A DNA stretch of 64,000 nt from Hevea brasiliensis (lineage: Eukaryota > Streptophyta > Magnoliopsida > Malpighiales > Euphorbiaceae), in NCBI RefSeq assembly GCF_030052815.1, contig NC_079505.1:78004351-78068350 (forward strand). The letters are read 5' to 3'. Positions 14,301 through 27,079 of the stretch are shown here, piece by piece; positions within the stretch are counted from its first letter, which is position 1; each line of letters opens with the position of its first letter. A program made the position numbers and the translations under genes. Under the pieces are notes generated by a model, which saw nothing but the letters and a program-made list of their open reading frames with translations, was not told where the DNA came from and made no database searches.

Positions 14301-15400
14301 GGTTATATATGATCAATTTAGAGAGTGGGGACATTTTTTTTTATCAAAGAGGAGAAATATTTTTCCTTTTCCACCGCTTTAAGGACAATTTTTCTTTTAA
14401 TATCGTTAAACAGAGTAGGAAAAGAAATGAGAATGGAAAAAGAAAGTGGTCTAAAATAACAAAAGTAAAATATTTACAAGTTTTTGATATTGATACAGGT
14501 TTAGCATCTAATAGAGCTAAACGGTGAAAAAAAAAATATATATTTAATGGATTTCAAGTAGTTTGAAATGATGGTTTAATATTTTTAAATATAAAATTAT
14601 AAAAAATAATTAGTTTTTTTATTTTCATGAAAATGGCCTAAATCGACTATAAAATAAAAGATATTTTGAAATTAAGTAAAATTAAAAGTTTTTTTTAAGG
14701 CAATTTTGAACTAATTTTAGTCTTTATTGCTCCAATTTGAGAAATTATGAGAAGTAGACTATCCAGTACAAGGACAACATTCCAGTTGCTTACCTCAATT
14801 TTTGAAATGGTCATAAAATTCAAATTTTCAGTAAGGGTTTTCCAGATTCGACAATAATGGAACAGGTGTGTTTCATGACTAGTGCTTAATTACTTTTCGA
14901 AATAAATCCCACCTTTATTACACTACCATGCACTTTTTTTATATGATTATTTTTTTAATGTCAAAATCATATGAAACATTAATTAATTTTGACTCCATAG
15001 TCAGCAAAAATATGGTGTGAAAACTTTGAGGTCGGAATTTGCAATTATTGGCAGACAAGTAACATGATCTCAGTTTGAAGAACAGATAAAGCCTGGTGAA
15101 AGAGGAGTGTGGATTATGCCACTCGCATTTCACAATGTGTGCAAATTATTCCTTTTAAGCCCTGTAAGATAAAACTACCATTAACAACAGTGGTTTTTAA
15201 GGGGAAAGAGTACGCATTTGTTTTAAGTTTTCTAGTAGATGTACAGCAAGAAAACAATTAAAATGAGGCAAGCATTAATATCCCATGAAAAAAGTATGAA
15301 GAAAGAGCCTTGGAGAATACTTACGAATAGTTTCATGAAATTTTGTTTTAGATAGTACAGAAAACCTACAAGTAAAGAAATCATAGCAAAGTGTTTTGAA
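5395..15400. other. About 10-kb gene-free region upstream of the RAV gene
   Basis: No open frame here resembles a protein; those present are short and low in complexity. AT-rich DNA is interrupted by islands of more balanced composition: 5540-5860, 6410-6780, 9950-10080 (with a CACGTG G-box at 10052-10057), 10720-10870, 12900-13030 and 14100-14260. These islands are the best candidates for conserved regulatory DNA of the RAV gene. I saw no tRNA, rRNA or convincing miRNA hairpin. Confidence 0.45.
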
Positions 15401-15819
15401 ATAATCAGCCAAACGTTTAGCATACATCAATAATGGACCTGGGACCGCAGTGCCGAAATGCAAAAATGCCCCTTTTTATAAACTGAGGTGAATTCACAGG
15501 ATATATTCATAAAATGCCACATAATGAGTATGATACATCAGGAAGGCTGGCTAATCCTGTTTCTTTGTCAGTGAGAATAAACATGTGATACATTGCATTT
15601 TCTATAGACAGTGTGACTTCTGAAGACCCCATCTTTGTTTTGATTATCAAAAGATTCCAAATCCATTTAGTCTCTATCTTTGCGAAGCACTTATGCAGCT
15701 CACATCCTATCTATGCATATTGTGTTAAGTCACATTACGTGTCCCCTCTCTATGCAGCTATGCCCTCTCGGTGCAATGAAGACTATCAAGATTAGTACTA
15801 TACTTTTTCAAGAAGACTG

Positions 15820-18800
15820 TCAATGGGGACCAGAAGATGATGGCAATGCTTTCGCATGTTGGCTCTCCATTTCAAGAAGCATCAAGGACTTCTGCCTCTG
15901 ATATCTGTTTCTCTTAGCAGCCATTGCTGATCAAAATATAATTACACACTAAGATTGCAATTCAATAAATACTTCCACACAATATTAACGTATGAATCAT
16001 GGTTGTACATCAAAAGAACATCCAAACAAGTCCAAAGAAGATTGAGACAAGCACAGAAACCTAGGATGATGTGAACTGCAACAACAGAACAATTAATAAT
16101 AATAATAATAATAAAGCAGAAAGTAGGATAGATTCTTGAAATGCAATTGCTTTGTATTTAAGGCTTGCTTGTTTCACAGAAAGTACATTGCCAGTGAATA
16201 TTTAGGCTCTGTTTCACAGAAAATATTTTCTTGGAAGATATTTCTTGTATTTTCTAGTGTTGGGGCATTCAGAAAAATTAATTAATGAAAAATATTTTCC
16301 TGATCAAAGAGAAAACGAATTCATTTTTAAGGAAAATAACTTCTATTTTTCAACAGAAGAAGTCATTTTTCATTTTTAAACTTTGATAATCTTATTAAAT
16401 TGTAAATACACTTATATTTACATGAAATAAATACATATAATTAATTTAATATTACAATCAAACAAAGGAAAATATTTTTATTTCCATATACATGTTATTT
16501 TCTGTAAAATAAACGAAGCCTTAACGTAAAAATAATCTTTTGAAAAAAATTATTTTCTATTGCGTGGTTGCAACACTCGATATCAAAAGGAAATTACTTA
16601 GAATTTTAGATTATATTTAAAAGTTAATTTCTTTCTATAAACTAGGCTCTGGTTGGACCTATTTCTTTCTCTTTTTTTATTATTTTTTATTTTTTTATTT
16701 ATAGTTGAATAAAGGAGAAAATTACATTGAAAAGGGTCAAATGTGGTGGTCACGGGCATTTGGCAAGGAATGACAGTGTGCAGCCATGACAGCCCACTGC
16801 TGCCAGTGAACCAGCTGTTAAGTATTTGCATGATTTCTTTTATAGATTCCTTCCCCGTGTGAGTTTCTGAAGATCAGAAATGGCTTGGGAAATGATTTCC
16901 ATTTTTAAAAGGGAAGCTATTTTTCCAAAATGGCAGTGATTCCTTTGATAAAAAAAGAGATCTTCATTGTCCAATTTTCCCATACACCTAAACACCAAAG
17001 AATGAAGAACAATATTTTCTAGGAAAATGCTATTTGCGCCAAAAACAATAGAGCCCAAATTCTCAAATACCACTATGACCTATTTGAAGATAACTAACTT
17101 CCATTTTTTGCCTCTCATTTCAGCTATATACGAAATTTGAATTCAAATTAAACTGTGTTTTAAATAGTGAAACGCAATGGAGAAAGGCTTCTATTACAGC
17201 TTTTACAGCCAAAGCTGAAGACACTACTAAGGAGTAACAACAGTGACTATATAAGCAAAAGATGTTTTCTACCCAGATTCGAACAGGAGCTACATGGATG
17301 CAATACAGAAACAATTTGTGTGTTGGGAAGAAACACAGATGAAGAGATAACAGATCACCAACAAGACAGACAATTTCTTCTGAGATTTATCTGGAAGAAG
17401 ACTCCATATGGATTCTAATGTTGGGTGTTCTGTCTGGAATATTGGGCTTGAAAGGTTTGAAGATAAGAAGCATATGCTTTCACAAAATATTTTTGGTGAG
17501 CACAACTTTTTCACTCATCGACTCTAGGCATAAACAAATGTAACAAATATGACAACTACCACCACCATCTAGCAATGAAAATTAGTGGAGCTCAAATGCT
17601 AAACTGTTGCCGTCAATGCCAACCTTGAGCCATGACAATACTGTTGGATGATATGAGTATAACAATTGAGTGTATGCAACATTCTCCAATATGCAGGCCT
17701 GAGCGATATAATTTTACTCCCACTACTCATTAAGCACTTGTTTTTCACGTAGCATAGCTTGTATTAACCACTTCCATTTATGAAGTAGCCTCTTCTGGTT
17801 TCCAACTCTAATTTCAAGATCTTCTGGAGTTCAATTAGCCACAGTTGCTTTTAGGCATATGCACAAAGGATACAGTATTAAGCCTACACCCCAATTCTTC
17901 AAATATTCTCGCCTCCAGGGGATTAGTGTAGGAACTCTAGCAATATGTAGCATGAGGAAATGAAGATTCTAAAGGAATGGAATTACAATAAGGTCTCCCT
18001 AAAATGGTGCTCTTCCATTCAAAACTATATCTTATACAATGATATGTCAGGCGTGTGCTTTAATGCATGAATTTAAATGACATAATATTCAAGATGATAA
18101 AGCACACAAGCAGTTATCATGATATGCAGTGTAGCACAGAACTAAAACCGAAGACAAAAGACAAACTTGAACTTCTTCTAAATCATACTTACACATTAAA
18201 TCATGAGGGGGAGCAAAGGCATAATCATTTCTACTCCTCTTGATGTATATGCATACCACCAATAGAAGCACAGAGACAACAACAAGACATGATAGGGCTA
18301 TCACAACTTTACCACTTGTGGACAAATGCCCATTTTCCCAAAATAATGAGCATTGTGGCAAAGAGGGAACTCCACACAAACCTTTGTTACCAGAAAGGCT
18401 GCAAGACAAATGTAAAAATTTCATTAGGTAAGAAATAACAAAATGATTAAATTCCTGAAACTGTATATGCAGTAACTAGCTAATTGTTCAGCAAAGCTCA
18501 TAAAATAATTATTTATTAGAATTTTTTGATGAAACAAATTGTTGATTCATTTAGTATTTATAAATCTAGAGAAGGCACATGATAGTCCCTAGGAGGATTT
18601 ACTGTGGTTTTGAAACACACAAAAAAAAAAGTATATTAATACTCAAAAAGTGTTGAAGGACATGAATGGAGGGGTAACCACTAGTGTTTCAATGATTGAG
18701 GTAATATGAGAGATTTCACTATTGTAGAAAAAGAACAATGGAAACATGGAAGTGAATTAGATCTCCATAAAATTAAAGCAAGCTAAAGGAGAACTGTGAA

Positions 18801-21714
18801 GTCCTATGTGATTGCAAATACCAGCAAAGATGAAGGGGAAGTTGTAAAGACCATTAAACTAGCTATAATGTATGGCAATAAATGATTGCAATGAAGATAT
18901 ATGCTTACCAATTAGCATACAGTAACGAGGACGCTAAGATGGATATGCATAAATATAAAGACAGATCAAATAAAGCAAGGATAGAGATGGCACCCGTTAA
19001 AAAAGATTCGAGAGAAAGGCGGTTAAGATGGTTTGAATATGTGCATTTTAAACTAGCAAATGCACCAATGTGGAATGTTGAACAAATTAAAGGTGCAGTA
19101 AAGTGAGGGGTAGACCTAGTTTGATGTTGGAAAAGTAGTGAAAAAGGATTTAGAGGCTCTAGATCCTTATGAAGTTATACCTGTAAAATGGGTAAAGTAA
19201 GAGGAAAATGATCCACATTGTTGATGCCCTATCTAGTTTGCAATTAATGCTTAATTGAGTACTATTTACACTCGTGACAATACTGGCTCTTAAAATTTCC
19301 AGTCAGTTCTCTACAGCACTAAACTTGCTGCTTAGTTCTTTTTGGTTCACTACAACTTACAAGTTGTGATATTCTATCCTCCTACAAAACTTTAAGCATT
19401 GGCTTTCATGAACTTTTTCAAACCAGTATTTTACCATTGGCAACTTGGATAAATCAATTAGACAATTTTACTCTAGAAGTTGTGGGACAGGTTTATAGCA
19501 TCGTAGCAAAGAAAGCAATTTGAGCAATCAGTTGGTCATCAATCTCAAAACAAAAAGGGGGGAAAACTTTTAAGTTGTCAGTTGTTTCACAAACTTTACA
19601 CAGTTTCAGCCTGTAAAGTTTTGTTATTTTCGGAACTTCTCAAAAATTAGAGGATATAAATTGCTAAAGGGGTATACATACTTCAATAGAATACACAAAT
19701 AGAAAAAGGAGATTGTTGCACACAATAGCTAAAAGGAAAAGAAGGTATATGTCCAAAGATTTTATGGCTCAAAAATTGAAAAAAATAAACTAAACAAAGA
19801 CTTATGATAGTTAGAAGAAAGGACATACTCGATAGTCCCACCATGCACACCAATTGAATAAAGCTCCTCTTGGACTGGTCCTACCAACAAGTTATTATTC
19901 AATAACCTGAAAAATTAGAAAGGAATAAAGATATTTCTGTGAAAAGACAATAACAATCACTTATAAAAAAAAATACATATCAAGAGGAGCCCCAAAAAAA
20001 TTGCTTGGAAAACAATTAAGCTATCAATGAGAATCATTAATCAATTCAAGTTTGCACTGTATGTGCAGGACTCTGCTATACTTGGGTAGTGCACCCTTGG
20101 TGTATCTTCTAAAGGATTATAATGTTCACTTTTATCAATATGCAAAATGGGTAAAATCAGTTCCTTTTGAGAATTAAGTAAGGGCAAAGTATCCAATGAG
20201 GTTCATGGAACAACTCCAATAGTTGATGCTTTTCTTCTGGTTGATTTGTTTTTCATGTATGGAATCCAGACAATAATTTTTTCCTTTTTTTTAATTTTAA
20301 AAAGAATTTAGAATTCAGTATACTCGTGCATCTATGGTTGTTAAATCTTAGTTGCAATCCTTATCATGCAATTAAGCCCCATTGTCTACCTGCTAACAAC
20401 TTGCCTAAACTGGCCTGTACAGACCAAACATATGAAACTAATACAGCAAAAACAATGTTGGCATGCTATGACTATAAATGAAAGGGGGAGAAAAAGAGGC
20501 AGAAGGAGGGGGAGGGGGGGTGTAGGTGGGGGAGGAGGAGAGGATTCTGCCTTTTGATACAATGTTTACATGAATCTGTTGCTTGTTATCACAAGGTACT
20601 GTTAAGAGCTATCATCTTAGTAGCATCAGCACCTGGATAGATGGAAACATGCATCCTTTTGATAATAAGCAACGAGGAAATCAAAAGGATACCAATTCTA
20701 TCATGTTTTCTAATAACTGCATCCCATCTGGGAATAAAATTGAGTGATGGCCTTTTCATTGCCAATTGCTCATTTGCATTCCCTTCCATCGTGGCCTCAT
20801 TCTTTATGACCAGATGGAACTCTTAATGGCAAAGTGGATATTACACTACAAGATGATATCAAATATACAAGGAATCTAATAATATATTCAGTCTATCCAT
20901 AGAAAACTAATACAATTATTTTTTACAAGAAGATATCCAATCAAAATGTTTTTCTCCATGAATACACACTTCAGTTGATGCAGAATACAGAGCAGAAATT
21001 TGCAAATATAAATGAGTTCACATGCAATGCACATGAGCATGATTTCAAGTAGGGGTTACTTGTTACAAATCATAAAGCAAAATTTTGATTGTTTCACTCA
21101 ACATTAATTTAAAGAGAACTTCAAGAGTTATAATTTGATTTCTTTTTTTCTTTGTGAAAGTAGTTTCATTCAACTAGTAGAGTATAGCTTATGCAGGCAT
21201 CTGTCCTTGATGTATGTTGAATGGATATTTTAAAAGTTTAATAAATTATTGTCAAAACCCAATATAACGGTAGTAGTTTTAGGAATTTCACAAATTATAA
21301 ACTTAAAAGGATGTTTTACACAATCCCACAAAAAGAGAGAGAGTGAGAGAGAGAGAGAGGGAGGGAGAGAATATTTTGCAATACATTTAGATATATGGGT
21401 TACCCAAATCAATATTATGTATAAAAGTAGCTAAATATCTGACACCTTAACCCACTTTATCAAACACAATGGTCCATAAACCTCAACAAGAATTTGGATC
21501 GTAGAAAATCCATGGAAGAAACTTAGATTAAGAGGAAAATAGGAAGAACTCCGTTCAATTCCTGATACCTGATATGGTAAACAACCATATGCATACAATT
21601 CTTTTCTGCAAATCCAAGACATGCTTACATGGGGGAGTAAAAATTGGAATGGACTTAGCACGGCCAGATGCATAAATCAAAAGATTGAATCTGCAGCCCC
21701 ACTTATTTCTTTAG

Positions 21715-21760
<46 letters not shown>

Positions 21761-24700
21761 TATGTTTACCACCACTGAATTTTTTAATTTGTCCCAAAAG
21801 TAATCTTGCTCCATTAACACCATCCGTTTCTTTAGATATTTCACTTTTATGGTATTTTGTTCCACTAAAATTTAAGTTTGCCCAATTGAATTTTTAAATT
21901 TGCTCCCAAAGTAATCTTACTCCTACTAAATCCATCAATTTCTTTAGACATTTCACTTTCTTAGTATTTTATCCCACTAAAATTTTAGATTTGCCCCCAC
22001 TGAATTCTAAATTATCCCAAAGTAATTGATATTATGTGAATAAATACAATCACTCGTACATATTGCTCCACTGACAAATATTTTCAAATCCGCCACTCGA
22101 TTGAATGATCATAGCGAGTGCTTGTGTGCGTGAATAAATATATACCACAATTTAAATTCTAGATCTATACATCAAACAAACATATGATAATGAAAGCAAA
22201 CTACTTACACAAGCTGCAGACTTGAAGATGCTAGACTTTCTGGTATAGGTCCAGAGAACTGATTGTTTGATAAATCCCTACAAGGGACAAATAAAAAAAA
22301 AATATGGTAAATAGTTACACTGTGGAATTACAACACAAAAATTTATGGATTCCTAAGTCAGAAAGCACATGGGATATTACATTTGAACTTTAAAAAAAAT
22401 GGCATATTTATAGAAATCATATCAGAGCTTCCTCATGGGTGAAATTGAGATATTTATACAACAGAATAGAATGAAGGATCTCCAACCTCAAAGAATGGAT
22501 TGCCAACATCTAAGTACAAAAATTTATATAGCATAAATCAAGAAAATAGAGTAAAAGCAATCGTGATGAAATCCAACACTGCTAATGCACACATCCACAT
22601 CTTGTGAAAATTATCTTTTAAGCATATCATGAAATGGAAAATCTAATGCATAAAACAATTAAATCAGGGCAATAATCGACACAGTATATCAATTCCATAT
22701 ATAGTACTTACAGCTGCACAAGTGATTTATGACCTAGTCCTGATGGAAGTGTTCCTACTAATGAATTAGAACTCAAATTCCTGCAAATTTAAGAGAAAGT
22801 TATGCTAACTTGTAACAGCAAAAAAAAAAAAGTACAAGATTACAAGAAACTAAAGAAGCAAATACACTTTTGCAGTTGTAGCCTATATGCTGAACGATGT
22901 GTACCAAATTTTAGAGAAATTTACAAATGTAAAATAAATGATAGAATGCAAGAACAACTATGCAGGCCCAATACAGTTTTGAACATAGACAATTTATTGC
23001 TACAAATAGCATGAGGTCAACAGAAGGGGTGACAAGTGAATTCATAATTTGATCATTGAACCATGAACTCTTTGAATTGGCAACAGAAAGTGTCCCAGGA
23101 CAGTAGTCCTCAAATTTACGATGGTAATTTGTTTTAATTGAAATTGGTTGGTTATATCAATGAAATCAGTTTGCAATGGCAGGAGGCATATAGTTCTAGT
23201 CAAGGGCCCAACATGGATAAATGCCAAAACAATTTGCGAAGAGTCCATGCGACATGGTGATGGTTGCCAGCAACTTAACTGCTGTGTACTGTATGCCCCA
23301 GGATATAATTGAATGGAAAGGAAGGATCCATATACTCATTCGTGGCATGCATCCAACTTAATTACAATATGTGAATCACTATCTGAAATAAAACATGAAA
23401 TGTCTGTGATGCATGAAAAAAATGGCAGTTGATACTTACAGGCTTACCAAGTTTGACAGAAAACTAATCTGATCACTCAAGTAACCTTTGAAGCCTTGGC
23501 TTCCAAGATCTCTGCAAACAAAAATAAGAAATTAAATATGGTTTAAATCTCTTCTAAAAATCCAACATTCCTGAAGAAAAGATATGGTATAACACAATTT
23601 TTCTACAATGACACATTTAGAATGCAATACAAGAACAGCTTGTCCTGTATGCAAAAGAAAGGAACAAGACAGTGCTTACATTTGAGATATAACCATGGCA
23701 GTTCCATCTTTGTTGGAATGGCAGGTAATACCTTCCCAAGCATCCCATTTAGTAGGAGCACAAGGATCACCATTCCAACCCATTCTACCAGGAACATGAA
23801 GAGACTCTTTCAATGCTCTCATAGCAGCAACTGCAAAAGGAAGTATTAATTAGTGCACAGCTCCATTGTGGAAACAAGCAGCCTCATCCATCAACAACAT
23901 TATTAACTTCCATTTCTTGCTTATTTCTCAACCAGAAAACACATGGGCTTCTTTGGACCAAATCATTTGCAAGAAAATAATTCAATTGAATTCTCACACA
24001 ATCATGATTCATTTTATTTTTTTTTAAATGAATTTTTTGAAGTTAAAAAGAATTGAATTCTTTGGTTTCTAATTTTTAATTCGAGACTGAGAGAAAATAT
24101 AAAAGACTGTAGCTCCTCTGTTTTCCAATGTGTCAAGCAAATCATAAAAGGCAGGTAATACATTAACTTCTCAAAAAAAGGCACTTTTTTTTTTCTTTTC
24201 ATACAATTGCCGAAACCAAATAATGCTGAAATATCAAAAGATAGTGATTATTGGAACCCAAATAAGATAAATGCATACACATAGATAGTACATATGTGAT
24301 AAAGATGGTTAAAATCACAATCCTTAATTCTGCATACCTTGCTCAGGAGCGGTGGCTATATCGTTCGAAACCAGAGCATAATTTTCAATTCCACTAATCA
24401 GTGGCGCCCCCGTTACCGGCATTAACTTCACAGTCAATGCAGTACTGCTCAGATTGTGCACCATATACTGTAAGCTATAGGCCGCGAAGCTCCCAACCTG
24501 CGCATAAATATCAACTCTACTAACGTTTTTGTCATTCACCAACACATCAAAAACTCTCTGCCCCTTCTTCGTCACTGTCGAATCAATCTCAGCGAAATGA
24601 AACCACAAGAAGTAATCCAATTTCGCATCCACCGTTAATTCGTACTCCAAAACTCCTTTTCCCGCAACCGCAGTCTGGTAAAGCTTCATTGGGAAGTAAT

Positions 24701-25549
24701 TCGGGGCCTGACCCGTGCCGGTTATTTTTTCTCGGGTGGAGAAGGAATGGAATTTGTTTGAGGTGCTTGGAGATCGAAATTCCGAATCGGACTGCCAGGA
24801 GCGGCCGAAGTCATCGGTATCGTTGCTTAACCCTGGTCCCCATTGTTCGGAGCCGCAGGATAAACGGCCATAGTTGACGAGGATGAAATTGTTGCCGATT
24901 TTGGCAGAATCATACGACAGCGGATTGATTTGACGGATTTCGAGAGAGCCGATCACAGGAGGATCAGTGGCAATGCTGTAAAAACAGATATCCACCTCTC
25001 CATCTTTAACAAACCCGAATAAATCAGAGTAAACGCCGTCACGAGCGAGATTCTCGGGCCAGGGGGAGCGCCAGGAGAAAACAAGAGTACCTTCAACGGA
25101 GACTTCGAAACTCGGAGAATGAGACTTACCGTCGTAGTTATCATAGACGGTGAAAGTACGGATGTAGTAACGGCCATTTGGAAGTGGAAGAATGTAGCAG
25201 TTCTTCTTGCCAGAGGAGAGAGGGAAGAAACGGAGGGTCTTCTCTTGAGGGAAGCGGAAGTGGAGGGGCTCAGAGACGACGGAAGTGAGGCCGCCAGTGA
25301 AGAAGCGGTCTGAGAGCCAGGTGGTGTTGAAGTGGTCGATAGATTTAGTGGAGCCGCCGCAGTCTATGTAGTAAGAAGTATCTACAAAGAGAAGGAAAGA
25401 AAGACATGCAGTTAAATAAAGACCGTTAAAAAGTTAGTTAAATTAGTTATAGAGAAGGCGAGAAGAGGAAGAGCAGTAGTACCATATGGGAGGGAAAGAG
25501 TAGAGGAGAGAAGGAGAAAGAAGAAGAGAGAGAGGAAGAAGAAAGACAT
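15820..25549 (-). CDS. Malectin-domain LRR receptor-like protein without kinase (RLP4 / At1g25570 type)
   Basis: Nine exons on the minus strand: 25549-25483, 25381-24338, 23830-23680, 23511-23440, 22780-22712, 22277-22209, 19906-19829, 18398-18193 and 15926-15820. All have GT-AG borders and phases that agree, summing to 1863 nt (620 aa plus stop). Residues 1-20 are a hydrophobic signal peptide rich in F, L and S. The large second exon is a malectin-like (di-glucose binding) ectodomain, starting YYIDCGGSTKS. Exon 3 carries WNGDPCAP and W-EGITC, the LRR N-cap. Exons 4-7 each carry about one leucine-rich repeat (NLSSNSLVGTLPSGL, DLSNNQFSGPIPESL). GNKGLCGVP is the C-cap. A membrane helix at about 548-569 is followed by IKRSR and a tail of about 50 residues ending with QRQKSLMLLEMESQHAK. 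There is no kinase domain. The family is thought to sit in the plasma membrane, sense wall glycans or peptides, and act as a co-receptor; no ligand can be inferred here. Confidence 0.93.
16205..16520. mobile_element. Tourist-like MITE in intron 8 of the malectin-LRR gene
   Basis: The left end reads GGCTCTGTTTCACAGAAAAT and the inverted right end reads GGCTTCGTTTATTTTACAGA. Allowing for a short indel, these are imperfect terminal inverted repeats. The element is flanked on both sides by TTA (16202-16204 and 16521-16523), the trinucleotide duplication typical of PIF/Harbinger (Tourist) elements. The interior is AT-rich and non-coding. Length is 316 bp. Confidence 0.6.
18790..19230 (+). mobile_element. 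Degenerate 3' end of a LINE reverse-transcriptase ORF
   Basis: In intron 7 of the malectin-LRR gene, antisense to it. Conceptual translation shows in order: TIKLAIMYGNK (the AMLYGSECWA region of plant LINE-type ORFs), then KARIEMAPVKKDSRERRLRW followed by FEYVHFKLANAPMWN (the family's RLRWFGHVQRRPxDAPVRR block). After a stop come remnants of the GRGRPKMTWDEVVKKDMEAL-like tail (KKDLEALD-like reading). Stops and frame changes interrupt it. It is a dead, 5'-truncated fragment, as is usual for LINE copies. Confidence 0.65.
21717..21757. repeat. (AC)n microsatellite
   Basis: About 20 uninterrupted AC units inside intron 6 of the malectin-LRR gene. It is likely length-polymorphic. Confidence 0.97.
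21774..22026. repeat. Tandem duplication of a ~112-bp unit, 2.3 copies
   Basis: Starts near 21774, 21885 and 21999 all open with A(C/T)TGAATT and a T-rich stretch, then CCCAAA(A)GTAAT. The first two copies continue in parallel through TTTCTTTAGA(T/C)ATTTCACTTT and CCACTAAAATTT; the third copy is cut short. It lies directly next to the (AC)n tract in intron 6. Confidence 0.8.
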
Positions 25550-27079
25550 GTTTGGTCATGGAAGAACAGAGCATGCTGTACTACGGTTGTTGTGAAATCA
25601 TTTTCACTTGAGCAGACAAAAATAAATTCGATGATTTTTAGTTGGATTGGGATTCAATGAGAAAAGGAAACAGAAACCGAAACTGATTGATTTTTAGTTG
25701 GCCAATAAATTTTCCTTTTGGTATCTAATTGAATGCAAAGGTTTTCTCCGGGGGACTTCCCAGCTACCTTCACAAGCACCATTGAAATTGAAATTCGTCT
25801 GCGATGAAAAGAAGGCCTCTATCAATCTGAGAGAGTGTGTGTGATGTGTACTTTGGCATTAATTAATATGGTTAAGTGAGTATTAGATTAATTAATTTAA
25901 TCCTCATGGTTGATAACTAATTCTTCAATAATGGATTAAATGATAGTTTGTTTTGGCAGTGGTGGTGGTAGGTTCTTACGCCCGTGAACCTGCAAACGTT
26001 AATTTTTTTGTACGTTTGCTTTTGATCGAGTACACCATCTGACAGGGAATATAAATTATATAATTCAACCTAGAGAGACGTAGGGAGAGCATATTTTTAT
26101 TTAAATAAAAAATTAGATTGAGTTGAGTTAATTAATTTAATTTTAAAATTTAATTAATTTAATTTAATTTATAATTTTTGATAAATTTAATTAATTGATT
26201 TAATTTAATTATTTTTATAAAAAATTAAATTGAATTAAAATTATTGATATATATATTAAAGAAATTGAAAAAAAAAATGAATTGAATTTTAAAATTTTTA
26301 ATTTTTTATATTTTTATTATTTAAATTTAATATTAAAAATATAAAATTTTATAAAATTTCATTTAATCAGTTTAAAATTAAATCAATATTTATCGATTTA
26401 ATTTTTTTTATTAATTAATTTAATTTTTAAAATTTTTAATTTTTTATTTTATCGATTCGATTTAAAATCAAATTGATCATTTACACACCCTTAAAGAGAC
26501 GCACTATTTAGTCAAATTCATTACTCAAAATTTAATTTTTAAAATCAACAATTAACAAAATTCTAATTAGTGGCCAAAATAGGCACTAAGCTTTTGAGAA
26601 ATTAAAAATGAAAAGTAATATTTAATATTATTATAGCAACATATTTTAAAATACATAAAAACAATTTAAAAAATGTTTTATTAGATTTTTAAAATAATTT
26701 TAGATATTATTCATTGAATAATTTGTTTTTAAACCAAACTTGAAATATAGAATTTCTAAACCTTCCAATCCAAATTAGTCAATTTCATCAACTTGTAGAC
26801 TGGGTTTCGCTGTGGTGCAGCAAAAGAAGTACCGCAACACCAAATCGTCAGGTGTAATCACCGCCACACGAGCACATTCCCACATCATCCCTCGATCATC
26901 ACAAACGAAAAGACACGTCTTTGCTGCCAGCCTGGCTTCCACATATTCTTTCTCTATCTCAAAAAATAAAAAATATATAAAAAAAATCCAAAAATTATTT
27001 CCGGTTTAATATTCAGCTTCTTTTTATCTTCCCCTCCTACGTAGGCTGTAATCATTAACACACTCACACCCTCCCTCCC
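25550..27079. other. Divergent intergenic region between the malectin-LRR and GATL genes
   Basis: It must hold the promoters of both genes, which are transcribed away from each other. 26080-26500 is extremely AT-rich with recurrent TTTAATT/AATTTAA motifs. No gene was seen; a short frame at 26812-27009 resembles nothing known and lies in the GATL upstream region. Confidence 0.6.
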
